Shown in pieces: positions 43,469 to 52,699 of a stretch of 64,000 nucleotides of DNA. Positions within the stretch are counted from its first letter, which is position 1; each line of letters starts with the position of its first letter. Source of the stretch: Cytophagaceae bacterium (GTDB taxonomy: Bacteria > Bacteroidota > Bacteroidia > Cytophagales > Spirosomataceae). The stretch covers positions 1 through 64,000 of the forward strand of contig JAIXWL010000001.1 in NCBI GenBank assembly GCA_027491315.1. The letters are read 5' to 3'. Made by a program: the position numbers and the translations under genes. The notes under the pieces are model-generated. The model did not search any database and was not told the DNA's origin. It saw only the letters and a program-made list of their open reading frames with translations.

Positions 43469-46400
43469 TTATTTTAATTTTTGCTTAATCTTCTCCATAT
43501 ACTGCAATACCTTTTGTTGATAATATGGTAAAAGGTCTACCGGCACATTTTGGAATAGATCCCTATTCTCCTTTTGTTTTTTGAGGAATGGAATTAAATT
43601 GGGTGGAGGATTTTCTTTCCATTTTTGTAAGGCCGTCTTCGATTCTCTTTTGGGATCTTCACCTTGTTCTTTTAAGGCTTTTTCAGCTTCCATAAGCCTT
43701 GGGAGCATTTGATCTTGTCGCTGTTGGAATGAATTATTCAGGCGCTTATTCACTAAATCTGATTCATTTTTGTCCATATCTTTGATTAAATCCGATAAAG
43801 ATTTTTGTAATCCTTGATTTCCTGGCTGACCTTGTAATTCATTTAACTTTTGCTCCATTTCTTGTCGGATCTGCGCTTGCTCCTCAGCCATTTTAATCAA
43901 TTCCTCATTTGTAATCATCATGGGCTGAGAGCCCATTTTTCTTGCCTTTTGATTTAATTGCTGTTGCCTTTGCCCCCAATTCCCTTTTGAATTTCCTTTG
44001 GACTTACCCTTTTTACCCGATTTTGCTTGGGCCGCTTGGTCCTGTACTTGCCGTAACAAATCGGAAAGTAAAACCGCTAATTGGTTGGTTGCGGCCATAG
44101 CCTCTTGCTGCCTTACTGGAACAATATCCCACTTACGTTCTTTCATCATGCGGGAAGCTTCTTGCATCCTCTGTTTCATGTTGGCCGTTTCCTTGGTAAT
44201 AGTTTGGGAGAAAGGCATCAGTTTTTTCCCTAATGAAATCAAACTATCTTCCAAAATATGTGCCATCTCTCCCAGTTTATTTTGTTCTTGAGCTATTTGT
44301 CTTACCGCTACATCGCCTGCAGGAATCTTTTTATAGGCCTTCATAATTCGCTCCTGATCAAAAGAAAGTTGTAATAAATCCTCCATCAACAACCGAAGCT
44401 GTGCTAAATTCAAAGCCACTTCCATGGATTCTTGCTGCTCCTGCTGTTCTTCTAATTTTTTAGCCAATTTTTTCATTTTCTCCGCAGCTTTCTTCTGATT
44501 TGTTTGGGCTTGCTTCGACTGCTTATTCTTCAGATTCTCCTCGGCATTTTCTAAATTCTCTTCCATTTCCTCTTGCAGCTTCTCCTCCTTATCCAAATCT
44601 TGTTCTCCAGGGATTTCCTTTTTTTCTTTGGCAATTTCATCCAACTTTTTCCTTTCCTCTTCCACCTCCTTATTTAGTGCCTCTTGCTGCTTGGCTAAAT
44701 CTTGTTCGTTTTTATCTTGGTTTTTCTCACTTAATGCCTCCTGTTTTTTAGCTAATTCATTCCATCGTGAAATAGATTCATCCAACATCTTTTCCACTTT
44801 TAATTCTTGATAGAATTGTTGCAATCGCTCCAATTCACGCTCCATGTTTTTCCCTTGGTTCCGCATTTGATCCAAGTGTTTTTGCCAAAGAGTAGCCGAC
44901 TCTTTTTCCCAATTTTTCAAAAGTACATCTCTGCGTTTTTCCATTTCAGGATCCCACAGTTGAGAAATCATTTTCTGCAAATTTTCCATCTTTTTCATCC
45001 AAGCAGGGTCCACTTGTTGAAAACTCATTTGCTGTCCCATCCACTGTTCTTGCATCTTTTTCAGCTCTTCTATGGTCTTTTTTAATGCCGTCTCTTTGTC
45101 TAGGACTTCTTGTAAAGCTTTCAAATCAACCTCTTTGCCCAGCTGTACTCGCTTGGTCAGTTCATTGATTTCTTGCTTCATATTTTGGGCTTTTTGCAAG
45201 GAATTTAATACCTGCTTTTCGGCCAAATCCGCCTGCTGATCCATTTTCTTTTCCAGTCGCTTTACATCAGGAAATTCCCAAATCTGTAAGCCGGTTTGAG
45301 TCCATTTAGGCCCATGAAGGCCATCTTGATCTGACACTTCTACTCGATATTGTACCTGATCTCCTGGCTGTAATCCCAATGAATCTAAGCGCCAAATGTA
45401 TTCTACCTCCAATCTTTTAGCCCCTGATTGCATGGGTATCCATTTCACCTTTTTAGCAGACAAGCTAGACGCATCTTTCTTTTTTATTTGAAATGACAAT
45501 CGCATTTGACCTAAAGCATAATCATCCTCGACCAATGCATTCAGCACCCTAAAACGGTAATACAGTGTATCTTCCAACCATTGGGTTTCTAGCCTAGGTT
45601 TCTGGTCAAAAATAACCTCAATAGGTTGCATGACACTTTTTTGTATTGGCATTTGAGCATTCTGAGCAACAATTTGATAGCTGCTATTTTGATTAATCGT
45701 CTTGGTTAATTGATAAATCGTCTTTAAAAAATTAGGCTCAGCCCACTCTACTTTCGCTTGGTTTTGAAATTGTATGCCTAAATTTTGGGCACTTTCAGAG
45801 GTCATCTCCCAAGTCACCTTTGTGCCTTCAGGTATTTTTAATGGGATTGCCTGATGAATGGTTTCTTTGGCCTTTTTTAAATACGGTGGATAAATCAAAT
45901 GAATGGTCATTTCTTTTAATCCTGGACGATGAACAACAGGCAATAACTGAGGCTCTGAAAAATAGCCTCCTGCCTCATATTGAAACCATTTTTCTACTTG
46001 AACTGGGGGAATAACTCCTCTAAATTGATGTGGCTTTTCCGTAGGATTCAAAGGAATTCGCTCGCCATCCCAATGTAAAAACAAATCACTCGGCAAATTT
46101 TTCCCTCTTAATTCCACCAAAAATTCGGTGTTTTCACCAGCAACGGCTTGAAATGGTTTATTAATCAGGACAAAATCAAAAGGTAATTCTTTCGGATAAT
46201 GAAATGAGTAGTTCCAAATTCGTAAACTCGGCTTTCTAAATAAATTAGGGAAAGTAATTTGCCCCATTCCCAACAGGGCAAAAAGTCCTAAAAACAAGAA
46301 AAATGATTTCTTCAACTCGGATAATTGAATGAATTCTTCCCAGCGATATTGTTGCAAAAAGGCTTGTTTTTCTTCAATTGCTGCCTGCCACAATTCCATG

Positions 46401-46762
46401 GAATGATCGGGTACCTGGTTTTGGAGCTGAAGGACATTAATTAATGCATCAGCATGCTCCTTGGGTAAAAATTGACCCAAACTTATGGCAAGTCGATAGT
46501 AATCTTTTTGAGCCAAAGGCCGAAACAAATCCCAAAGGGGTATTCGAACAAAAAACAGAAAAATACCTAGAGATCCGACAAAAAATGCATACAAAAATAT
46601 CCCCCTAATGGTAGAAGAAAACCAAGCTACATATTCGAGCAAAATCAAGAAAATAGCTAAGCTCAAAATCCAAATAGCAGCCAGAATTAATGCTCTCCAC
46701 AACTCCTTTCGCGAAAGTTGTTGGTGGTATTTTCGTAATTGAATTTGAAGCGGATTGGACAC
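43469..46762 (-). CDS. DUF4175 family large membrane protein
   Basis: A 1097-residue protein of the DUF4175 family. Three transmembrane helices are visible in the first 175 residues (about 24-48, 54-72 and 150-168). Residues about 190-480 are beta-rich and presumably periplasmic, with repeated Ig-like segments. From about 490 to 1000 the sequence is an extremely Gln/Glu/Lys-rich coiled coil (LDKEEKLQEEMEENLENAEE). The C-terminus returns to a compact helical end. Function unknown; relatives sit in inner membranes of Bacteroidota and Alphaproteobacteria. It is monocistronic and divergent from the fructosamine kinase-like gene. Confidence 0.88.
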   Translation of the reverse strand: MSNPLQIQLRKYHQQLSRKELWRALILAAIWILSLAIFLILLEYVAWFSSTIRGIFLYAFFVGSLGIFLFFVRIPLWDLFRPLAQKDYYRLAISLGQFLPKEHADALINVLQLQNQVPDHSMELWQAAIEEKQAFLQQYRWEEFIQLSELKKSFFLFLGLFALLGMGQITFPNLFRKPSLRIWNYSFHYPKELPFDFVLINKPFQAVAGENTEFLVELRGKNLPSDLFLHWDGERIPLNPTEKPHQFRGVIPPVQVEKWFQYEAGGYFSEPQLLPVVHRPGLKEMTIHLIYPPYLKKAKETIHQAIPLKIPEGTKVTWEMTSESAQNLGIQFQNQAKVEWAEPNFLKTIYQLTKTINQNSSYQIVAQNAQMPIQKSVMQPIEVIFDQKPRLETQWLEDTLYYRFRVLNALVEDDYALGQMRLSFQIKKKDASSLSAKKVKWIPMQSGAKRLEVEYIWRLDSLGLQPGDQVQYRVEVSDQDGLHGPKWTQTGLQIWEFPDVKRLEKKMDQQADLAEKQVLNSLQKAQNMKQEINELTKRVQLGKEVDLKALQEVLDKETALKKTIEELKKMQEQWMGQQMSFQQVDPAWMKKMENLQKMISQLWDPEMEKRRDVLLKNWEKESATLWQKHLDQMRNQGKNMERELERLQQFYQELKVEKMLDESISRWNELAKKQEALSEKNQDKNEQDLAKQQEALNKEVEEERKKLDEIAKEKKEIPGEQDLDKEEKLQEEMEENLENAEENLKNKQSKQAQTNQKKAAEKMKKLAKKLEEQQEQQESMEVALNLAQLRLLMEDLLQLSFDQERIMKAYKKIPAGDVAVRQIAQEQNKLGEMAHILEDSLISLGKKLMPFSQTITKETANMKQRMQEASRMMKERKWDIVPVRQQEAMAATNQLAVLLSDLLRQVQDQAAQAKSGKKGKSKGNSKGNWGQRQQQLNQKARKMGSQPMMITNEELIKMAEEQAQIRQEMEQKLNELQGQPGNQGLQKSLSDLIKDMDKNESDLVNKRLNNSFQQRQDQMLPRLMEAEKALKEQGEDPKRESKTALQKWKENPPPNLIPFLKKQKENRDLFQNVPVDLLPYYQQKVLQYMEKIKQKLK

Positions 46763-46843
46763 GGGTTTTGTAATCAGTGCTAGTCAGAACTTGAAAATAC
46801 AAATTTTCGCACGCATACCATTCATGTGATGAACAAAATAAAA

Positions 46844-46874
46844 TTGTCCATGAGTTTCTATTTTGGTATTTTTG
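46844..46874 (+). promoter_or_regulatory. Promoter of the fructosamine kinase-like gene
   Basis: TTG (46844-46846), a 20-base spacer and TATTTTTG (46867-46874) fit the consensus. The -7 box ends 18 bases before the ATG at 46893, excluding an in-frame start at 46863. Confidence 0.7.
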
Positions 46875-46892
46875 AAGAATATTGACTCCAAC

Positions 46893-47783
46893 ATGTCGCA
46901 ACAATCACAAGAACAGTATCAATTTATTGAAAGTATTCTCCGCCAAAATTTAGGTGATATCGGCAAGATGGAGGATTTTCAATTTTTCTATGGAGGAAAT
47001 TTCAATTTGGCAGTTCGTGTCAAGGTTGCTCAGGGTGAATATTTCATCAAATGGAACCAAGGTGACCACCAAGGATTATTTCAAGCTGAGGCTAAAAATT
47101 TAAGCTTAATAGCCTCCACAGGCACCATTCCTGTTCCTCAAGTTTTGGGGGAGGGCCAAATGGATGAAAAAGAATACCTCGTCATGGAATGTATTCCAAC
47201 AGCCGAGAAAAAAGACAATTATTGGAGTGATTTTGGAATTAAGTTAGCTCAATTACATCAGACAAATACTACTAAAGGGCATGGCTTAGACTATGATAAT
47301 TTCATTGGTGCAGCCAAGCAAGTGAATAGCTGGAAAACTGATGGTGTTTCATTTTTTATTCAAAATCGTTTGAAATATCAAGTAGAAACCGCTGCCTATC
47401 ATAGAAAAATTGATGGTGCTATAACGGAGGCTTTTGAAAAACTTTATGATAAAATTCCATCCATTATTCCCAATGAGCAATCAGCCTTATTGCATGGAGA
47501 TTTATGGTCTGGCAATGCTATGGTTAACCAAGATGGACTAGTGAGCTTGGTGGACCCTTCTTGTTACTTTGGTTTAAGAGAAGCAGAAATAGCCTTCACT
47601 ACCATGTTTGGAGGATTTGAAAAAGAATTCTACGAAGCCTACCATGAGTCATTTCCTATCCTTAAAGGCTTTCACGAACGGATACCTCTTTATAATTTGT
47701 ACCCATTAATGGTACACGTTAACCTATTCGGAGAGGGATATCTTCCGGCTGTCAATAAAATTTTAGATTCATATTTGAACTAA
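46893..47783 (+). CDS. Fructosamine/ketosamine-3-kinase family protein
   Basis: A 296-residue kinase-fold protein. It shows FYGGNFNLAVRVKVAQGEYFIKWN at residues about 30-53 (nucleotide-binding strand with catalytic Lys), the catalytic-loop motif LLHGDLWSGNAM around residue 202, and VDPSCYFGLREAEIA, as in the fructosamine kinase family of aminoglycoside phosphotransferase-like enzymes. It probably phosphorylates sugar adducts on proteins for removal (deglycation). The 3' end overlaps ispH by 4 bases on the opposite strand. Confidence 0.9.
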   Translation: MSQQSQEQYQFIESILRQNLGDIGKMEDFQFFYGGNFNLAVRVKVAQGEYFIKWNQGDHQGLFQAEAKNLSLIASTGTIPVPQVLGEGQMDEKEYLVMECIPTAEKKDNYWSDFGIKLAQLHQTNTTKGHGLDYDNFIGAAKQVNSWKTDGVSFFIQNRLKYQVETAAYHRKIDGAITEAFEKLYDKIPSIIPNEQSALLHGDLWSGNAMVNQDGLVSLVDPSCYFGLREAEIAFTTMFGGFEKEFYEAYHESFPILKGFHERIPLYNLYPLMVHVNLFGEGYLPAVNKILDSYLN

Positions 47784-49018
47784 ACCTGAGTCAAAGCCCA
47801 GTTTTCTACCACTTCATCTACATCCCGAGCATCGGGGAAAAAAGATACCAATTTTCGAAGAATTTCTTCTATAACGGCATCCGGGCAAGAAGCTCCACAA
47901 GTTAAAAGAACCCTTACTTTGGTTTTTTGAGGAATATAGCCTTGAATGAAAATCTCTTCTTTCTTTTTATTATCAAAATGAAGAATTTCTTTTTCTGAAA
48001 TCAATTTTTCCGCTGATTTAATAAAATATGACGGTAACTTTTCTTGGCATAAATCCACTAAATGCGATGTATTTGAAGAATTATACCCTCCAGCAATGAT
48101 CGCAAAATCAGCTTCTTCTGCAATTAAACCATAAGTAGCACTTTGATTGTCATTGGTCGCATAACACAAGGTATCTCGCGTATCCGCAAAATGGGCGGTA
48201 ATTTGATGCGGCTCCAATTGATAAAAACGAATAATCTCCGCTTTTAGATACTCTACAATTTCCTGCGTATCCACCGCCAACATGGTCGTTTGATTTACCA
48301 CACCAATTCGAGTTAAATCAGTAAGTGGGTCAAATCCTTGAGAATACTGACCTTCAAACTCCTCATAAAACTCTTGGGGTGTTTTTTCCTGACGGATGTA
48401 ATAAGCAAGGCGTTTCGCTTGTTCTAAATCTTTGACAATAAGCGTTGGAGTAACCACCTGAGAATGGGAAAAAGTAGCCTTAGTTTCCTCATGGCTAGGC
48501 TTTCCATGCACAATTACGGTATATTTATTTTGTCCAATTTGACTTGCTCTGTTCCACACTTTTTCCACGAATGGACAAGTGGTATCGTATGCATATAAAT
48601 CTATACCAATTTTATCTAAAATGGCATGAACTTCCAAGGTTGTACCAAACGCTGGAATAATGACAATATCATCCTTGGTTAAGGTATCCCATGGCACCAA
48701 TTGATTTCCGTAGGTATCTTGAACAAATTTCACCCCCAATTCCAATAGGTCTGCATTGACAGCTGGGTTGTGAATCATCTCCGAAAGCAGAAAAATACGC
48801 TTCTGAGGATTATCTTCAATGATTTTGTAGGCAGTTTCTACTGCATTTTCTACCCCATAACAAAATCCAAAATGACGGGAAAGTAAAATCTCGACAGGCC
48901 CAAAATCAAGGATGGAAGGTTGAAAATTCTTTTTTAGCTTATCTCCCAAACGGCGCACCTCTTTGATCCGACTAATCAGTTCACTTTTAAATAAAGAAGG
49001 AATAGAAAAAGACTTCAT
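47780..49018 (-). CDS. ispH: 4-hydroxy-3-methylbut-2-enyl diphosphate reductase, long form
   Basis: Last enzyme of the MEP pathway; an Fe-S protein producing isopentenyl and dimethylallyl diphosphate. The protein (412 residues from ATG 49018) is of the long Bacteroidota type, with an extra N-terminal segment (MKSFSIPSLFKSELISRIKE) and an insertion around residues 185-225. The three cluster cysteines are in HFGFCYGVENA, DTTCPFVEKVW and LTCGASCPD. The frame stays open upstream to 49102; the 49018 start fits homologues, but the promoter would allow either. It complements dxr in this window. Confidence 0.94.
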   Translation of the reverse strand: MKSFSIPSLFKSELISRIKEVRRLGDKLKKNFQPSILDFGPVEILLSRHFGFCYGVENAVETAYKIIEDNPQKRIFLLSEMIHNPAVNADLLELGVKFVQDTYGNQLVPWDTLTKDDIVIIPAFGTTLEVHAILDKIGIDLYAYDTTCPFVEKVWNRASQIGQNKYTVIVHGKPSHEETKATFSHSQVVTPTLIVKDLEQAKRLAYYIRQEKTPQEFYEEFEGQYSQGFDPLTDLTRIGVVNQTTMLAVDTQEIVEYLKAEIIRFYQLEPHQITAHFADTRDTLCYATNDNQSATYGLIAEEADFAIIAGGYNSSNTSHLVDLCQEKLPSYFIKSAEKLISEKEILHFDNKKKEEIFIQGYIPQKTKVRVLLTCGASCPDAVIEEILRKLVSFFPDARDVDEVVENWALTQV

Positions 49019-49136
49019 TTTTTTAAAATTTCTTTTTTCGGTTCTCCCATTAATAAACCGATATTTTACGACAGATTGATCAAGATCCTCTTTCATTTGC
49101 ACAACCCTTATAACTAATAATTTGATTAACAGTTTT

Positions 49137-49169
49137 CAAATTTACCAATTGATTTACAATTCTATCCAA
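49137..49169 (-). promoter_or_regulatory. Promoter candidate for ispH
   Basis: TAAATTTG on the minus strand (49144-49137) fits TAnnTTTG; a TTG at 49169-49167 is 22 bases away, slightly long. The implied leader is about 115 bases if translation starts at 49018. Confidence 0.4.
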
Positions 49170-49221
49170 TAATAAAAAAATAACCACTTAATAAATCTTG
49201 TGTTAATTATTGAACTAAATC

Positions 49222-49252
49222 TTGGCAAATCAGTATAGTTATAATATTTTTG
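49222..49252 (+). promoter_or_regulatory. Promoter of the xth-containing operon
   Basis: TTG (49222-49224), a 20-base spacer and TATTTTTG (49245-49252) fit the consensus, 54 bases upstream of the first gene. Confidence 0.72.
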
Positions 49253-49306
49253 TAGCTGATTTTCTTCTCAACATTCCTGTTTCTACCTGTTAAGCCAAAA
49301 AAAAGT

Positions 49307-49921
49307 ATGAACAAATCTACTTCATGGAAAGTCCGATTTTGGCAGAATATTGATAAAAATCCTATTGGGGGCTTCATCTTGTCATTCGTGAAATACCCTA
49401 TCAACATCTTGTATGCAGGTTTAGGAATCGTGGTCTTCATGTTTAGTTACCAATCTTCCTTTTCTGAAAAACCCGTTGAACCCGGCTATTTTGCAGGTAA
49501 AATTGTTTTCGATGATGAAAATTATCACCGAATTGAAACAAAAAATATAGAGGCCCAAGTAAAAAATGAAATGGGAAATCCTGTTTTAACTCTTACTTGT
49601 ACGCAAGAAAATAGTTTGGAGTCGGTCTATCTGAAGATTTTCAAAGTTAAAGGCCCTGGTACGTATTTTATTCCTGGAGATGGGGAAATTTCCAACATTG
49701 GAAACTTGATTAAAAACTTGGATAACTACCAGGATAAAAATAATTTCTTTGAATCTAGTTTACCCAATAAAGAAGGTGTTAAGAATGGCGTTGGTCGTGT
49801 CAATATCACCAAAATCACATCGAATTACATAGAAGGCGAGTTAATTCTAATCGCTAATAACCCAAAAGGTCAGCAAGCAGTGCTTGAATCTGCTAAATTC
49901 AAAGTAGCTTTGCAGAACTAA
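49307..49921 (+). CDS. Hypothetical membrane-anchored protein, first gene of the xth operon
   Basis: A 204-residue protein of unknown function. A basic, partly amphipathic N-terminus is followed by one transmembrane helix (about residues 29-47, YPINILYAGLGIVVFMF). The remaining 150 residues are probably outside the cytoplasm and beta-rich (YFAGKIVFDDENYHRIETKN; VNITKITSNYIEGELILIA), resembling exported beta-sandwich proteins of Bacteroidota. It is followed after 17 bases by the 121-residue gene. The operon link to nucleases may only be co-transcription. Confidence 0.65.
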   Translation: MNKSTSWKVRFWQNIDKNPIGGFILSFVKYPINILYAGLGIVVFMFSYQSSFSEKPVEPGYFAGKIVFDDENYHRIETKNIEAQVKNEMGNPVLTLTCTQENSLESVYLKIFKVKGPGTYFIPGDGEISNIGNLIKNLDNYQDKNNFFESSLPNKEGVKNGVGRVNITKITSNYIEGELILIANNPKGQQAVLESAKFKVALQN

Positions 49922-49938
49922 ATGTTCCTCGCTTAGCC

Positions 49939-50304
49939 ATGGATTTTGAACCAAGCATCGTTACTTCAGAATGGAATCAAATTCTTGATTTCCTCGAAAC
50001 CCAATTTAATAAAAGACCAGCGGATGTTGATTCCGTCCTTTTTTTGATAGGCGTACAAGAATTGGGCAAGGGTCATGCCACATTTAGCAAAGAACAAAAA
50101 CAAGATTTAATGCACATTGCTACCTGCAAAGTCTTAAGTTTTAGTGGATTTTACACCTTAGAAGGCTTAGATGCCGATGGTTGGCCACATTGGAATTTAG
50201 TCCAGGCGGTCCCTCAAATGCCTTTAAAAGAACAGGAAATTCTTATCAAAGCTCACATCATACAGTATTTCAAATCAGAAGTATTCAGTTCAGAACAAGC
50301 CTAG
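49939..50304 (+). CDS. Conserved hypothetical cytoplasmic protein upstream of xth
   Basis: A 121-residue soluble protein, no named family recognised. It is acidic and helical, with FLIGVQELGKGHATFSKEQK and QDLMHIATCKVLS in the middle and a Trp-rich loop DADGWPHWNLVQAVPQMP. It is 17 bases after the membrane-anchored gene and 3 bases before xth, so expression is tightly coupled to the DNA-repair nuclease. No catalytic motif is seen. Confidence 0.7.
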   Translation: MDFEPSIVTSEWNQILDFLETQFNKRPADVDSVLFLIGVQELGKGHATFSKEQKQDLMHIATCKVLSFSGFYTLEGLDADGWPHWNLVQAVPQMPLKEQEILIKAHIIQYFKSEVFSSEQA

Positions 50305-50307
50305 CCC

Positions 50308-51069
50308 ATGAAAATTATATCCTACAATGTCAATGGAATTAGAGCAGCCATTCAAAAAGGTTTTGTTGATTGGCTGAAAGCGGAGAGCCCGGATGTCATT
50401 TGTTTGCAAGAACTAAAAGCCGATATTGATCAGGTAGACACATCGGAGATTGAAGCATTAGGATATCAAATATTTTGGCATTCTGCACAAAAAAAAGGGT
50501 ATTCGGGAGTTGCCATTTGGTCTAAAATTCCTCCCAAACAAGTCACAGTAGGTTGTGGTATTGAGAAATATGATGCCGAAGGTCGAGTTTTGAGAGCTGA
50601 TTTTGAGGAATTTTCCATCATGAGTGTCTACATGCCATCTGGTTCCAGTGGAGAAGAAAGACAAGATTTTAAAATGACTTGGTTGGCCGACTTTCACCAA
50701 TACATCCATCAACTAAAAACTGAAATTCCTCAACTTATTATATCAGGAGACTATAATATTTGCCATAAGGCCATTGACATCCACAATCCGAAATCGAATG
50801 CCAATAGTTCAGGATTTTTACCGGAGGAAAGGGAATGGATGGAAAATTTTATTAATTCAGGATTTGTAGATTCCTTTCGCCATATCAACCAAGAACCACA
50901 CCATTATAGCTGGTGGAGTTACCGAGCTGGAGCTAGAGCTAAAAATCTAGGTTGGCGTATTGATTATCATTTAGTTAGTGAATCCTTGCGAGATCGAATT
51001 TCGCATGCTCAAATATTACCCGAAGTAAAACATTCAGACCACTGTCCGGTGGTTATACATTTAAATTAA
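50308..51069 (+). CDS. xth: Exodeoxyribonuclease III
   Basis: Apurinic/apyrimidinic endonuclease and 3'-5' exonuclease of base excision repair. The 253-residue protein has the exonuclease-endonuclease-phosphatase motifs: SYNVNGIRAA, CLQELKAD with the metal-binding Glu, MPSGSSG, SGDYNICH with the catalytic Asp-Tyr-Asn, WRIDYHLVS and HSDHCPVV with the catalytic Asp-His. It corresponds to the ExoA/Xth group. It is the third gene of its operon and is followed after 5 bases by the 2Fe-2S protein. Confidence 0.96.
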   Translation: MKIISYNVNGIRAAIQKGFVDWLKAESPDVICLQELKADIDQVDTSEIEALGYQIFWHSAQKKGYSGVAIWSKIPPKQVTVGCGIEKYDAEGRVLRADFEEFSIMSVYMPSGSSGEERQDFKMTWLADFHQYIHQLKTEIPQLIISGDYNICHKAIDIHNPKSNANSSGFLPEEREWMENFINSGFVDSFRHINQEPHHYSWWSYRAGARAKNLGWRIDYHLVSESLRDRISHAQILPEVKHSDHCPVVIHLN

Positions 51070-51074
51070 TAACT

Positions 51075-51377
51075 ATGCATTTCGAAAAACACGTATTTAT
51101 TTGCACCAATGATAAACCAGCCCCTAAAAAATGTTGCAGTTCAGAACATGGCATGGCCTTAGTAGAAGCCTTCAAAGCCAAATGGGCAGAATCAGGAAGT
51201 GATAAAAAAATCAGAATCCAAAAAGCCGGATGTTTAGACTTCTGCGGTAAAGGTCCTAGCATGGTCGTATATCCAGAAGGGGTATTTTATGGCAATGTAC
51301 AAATAGAAGACGTAGCTGAAATTACTGAAAAGCATTTATTAGGAAACGAGATTGTATCTAGACTTGAAATTGGATAA
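51075..51377 (+). CDS. Thioredoxin-like [2Fe-2S] ferredoxin
   Basis: A 100-residue thioredoxin-fold ferredoxin of the NuoE/Shethna type. Cluster ligands are visible as CTND near residue 10, KCCSSEHG near residues 20-21, and AGCLDFCGKGPSMVVYPEG at about residues 52-70, the standard C-x(8-12)-C ... C-x3-C pattern. Its electron partner is unknown. It lies between the AP endonuclease and a PD-(D/E)XK nuclease; RecB-like and Cas4-like nucleases are sometimes Fe-S dependent, but this nuclease does not show the extra cysteines. Confidence 0.9.
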   Translation: MHFEKHVFICTNDKPAPKKCCSSEHGMALVEAFKAKWAESGSDKKIRIQKAGCLDFCGKGPSMVVYPEGVFYGNVQIEDVAEITEKHLLGNEIVSRLEIG

Positions 51378-51385
51378 ATTGCATC

Positions 51386-52009
51386 ATGCTGTATCGTTTA
51401 TACCCTACCCTACTCAATTCTTACGCATTATGTTTAAATCAATCCCGAGATGGGAACGGCAAGATCATTGTTGATGAAATCGAGATGATTGAACGTATTA
51501 ATCGGGTTAAAAAACCAACAACGGCTGCACAAAAAAAAGGCGTAGATTTTGAAAGAGCTGTGACCTTAGGAGAAGGAGAGGAATTATTTCAAGAAGGCGT
51601 TATCGACAAAGCGAGGGAGTTATTACCCAACAAATATAAAACTCAGTTTTATGTAGAATCTCGTTATAAAAATGCCATGATATATGGTTATGTCGATGGC
51701 GTAGGAGAAAAAACGGCCTTTGATTTAAAAAGTACGTCCTTTTATGAACCTGGACGTTTTGCCAAAAATCATCAAAATCTGTACTTATTAGGCCTTCAGA
51801 AATACGGAATTGAGCAGTTGGATTATGTTATAACCGACTTCAAAGATGTCTATGTAGAATCGTATCCATTGCAATCCGTAGATTTCAACCCATTATATCA
51901 GCAAATTGAGAGCTTTATTTCCTTTTTAGAAGAAAACAAAAAATTCATTCGAGATAAAAAGATATTTGACCGGAAGGCCAATGACAATCAATTATCCCTG
52001 TTCGAATAA
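51386..52009 (+). CDS. PD-(D/E)XK superfamily nuclease with C-terminal clamp-binding motif
   Basis: A 207-residue protein with the core of a RecB/Cas4-type PD-(D/E)XK nuclease: an N-terminal helix with FE (GVDFERAV, Glu56), then YGYVDG with Asp104, and FDLKST with Asp113 and Lys115, followed by a QxxLYLLGLQ-like helix (NHQNLYLLGLQKYG). The last residues read NDNQLSLFE; QLSLF exactly fits the bacterial sliding-clamp-binding consensus QL(S/D)LF. Such a motif at the very C-terminus implies recruitment to the replication clamp (inference). The gene is last in the xth operon; its end overlaps the convergent HAD gene by 22 bases. Confidence 0.85.
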   Translation: MLYRLYPTLLNSYALCLNQSRDGNGKIIVDEIEMIERINRVKKPTTAAQKKGVDFERAVTLGEGEELFQEGVIDKARELLPNKYKTQFYVESRYKNAMIYGYVDGVGEKTAFDLKSTSFYEPGRFAKNHQNLYLLGLQKYGIEQLDYVITDFKDVYVESYPLQSVDFNPLYQQIESFISFLEENKKFIRDKKIFDRKANDNQLSLFE

Positions 52010-52695
52010 AGTTCCAAGTGATTTTTTACGTGCTTTAAATCCGAGATTTGCCAAATGGCTTCGGAAGCATCCGCCAAATTATAATGGATAGCAGGTATCC
52101 CTGCTTGATTGGCCCCGTGAATGTCGGCATGCCAATTATCCCCAACCATCAGCGCTTCATGAGCTAAACAGTTTGCGCGTTGAAGTGCGTGTTCAAAAAA
52201 GGCCGTTTCAGGCTTTTTGGCTCCTACCCCTTGAGAGGTAATTAACTCCTTGAAATGATGACCTAAACCCGAAGAGGCAACTTTAATATGTTGTATATCT
52301 TCGAAGCCATTCGTTAAAATATACAAAGGATAATGGGGAGATAATGCTTCGATTAATTCCTTGGCCCCATCCATCAAATGGGTTTTACGGGGCGTTCTAT
52401 ATAAAAATTGTTCCGAAAACTCCTCCGATGGACCTTGCACCTCAATAGCTTCAAAAAACCGCAAAAAACGAGATTCTCTTAATTCACTTTGAGAAATCAA
52501 GCCTTGTTGGTAGTCGTCCCACAAGGCGGTATTGATTTTTTGATAGGTATCCCAAATAGCTGAAACAGATAAGGGACTTTGTTTATTTAAACCATATTCC
52601 TCAATTAAATCAAGAATTACTTCTTGAGAATTTCGATCATGATCCCATAAAGTATGGTCCCAATCAAAAAAAATGGCTTTAGGCTGAAATATCAT
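51988..52695 (-). CDS. HAD-family phosphatase, YjjG-like pyrimidine nucleotidase
   Basis: A 235-residue haloacid-dehalogenase hydrolase. The nucleophile motif is FFDWDHTLWD (Asp11, Asp13), followed by a helical cap domain, ILTNGFEDIQ (motif II), KKPETAFFEHAL (motif III Lys) and MVGDNWHADIHGANQAGI (motif IV). The pattern matches YjjG/YfnB nucleotidases, which remove noncanonical pyrimidine nucleotides. The -7 box ends only 5 bases before the start codon, so the transcript may be leaderless. It is divergent from a DnaQ-like exonuclease gene. Confidence 0.9.
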   Translation of the reverse strand: MIFQPKAIFFDWDHTLWDHDRNSQEVILDLIEEYGLNKQSPLSVSAIWDTYQKINTALWDDYQQGLISQSELRESRFLRFFEAIEVQGPSEEFSEQFLYRTPRKTHLMDGAKELIEALSPHYPLYILTNGFEDIQHIKVASSGLGHHFKELITSQGVGAKKPETAFFEHALQRANCLAHEALMVGDNWHADIHGANQAGIPAIHYNLADASEAIWQISDLKHVKNHLELYSNRDN

Positions 52696-52699
52696 CCAA

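Noticed and set aside
44500-45085. Several open frames antisense to the Gln/Glu/Lys-rich part of the DUF4175 gene
   Set aside because: They are Leu/Phe/Ser-rich reverse translations of the coiled coil and lack starts, promoters or family motifs.
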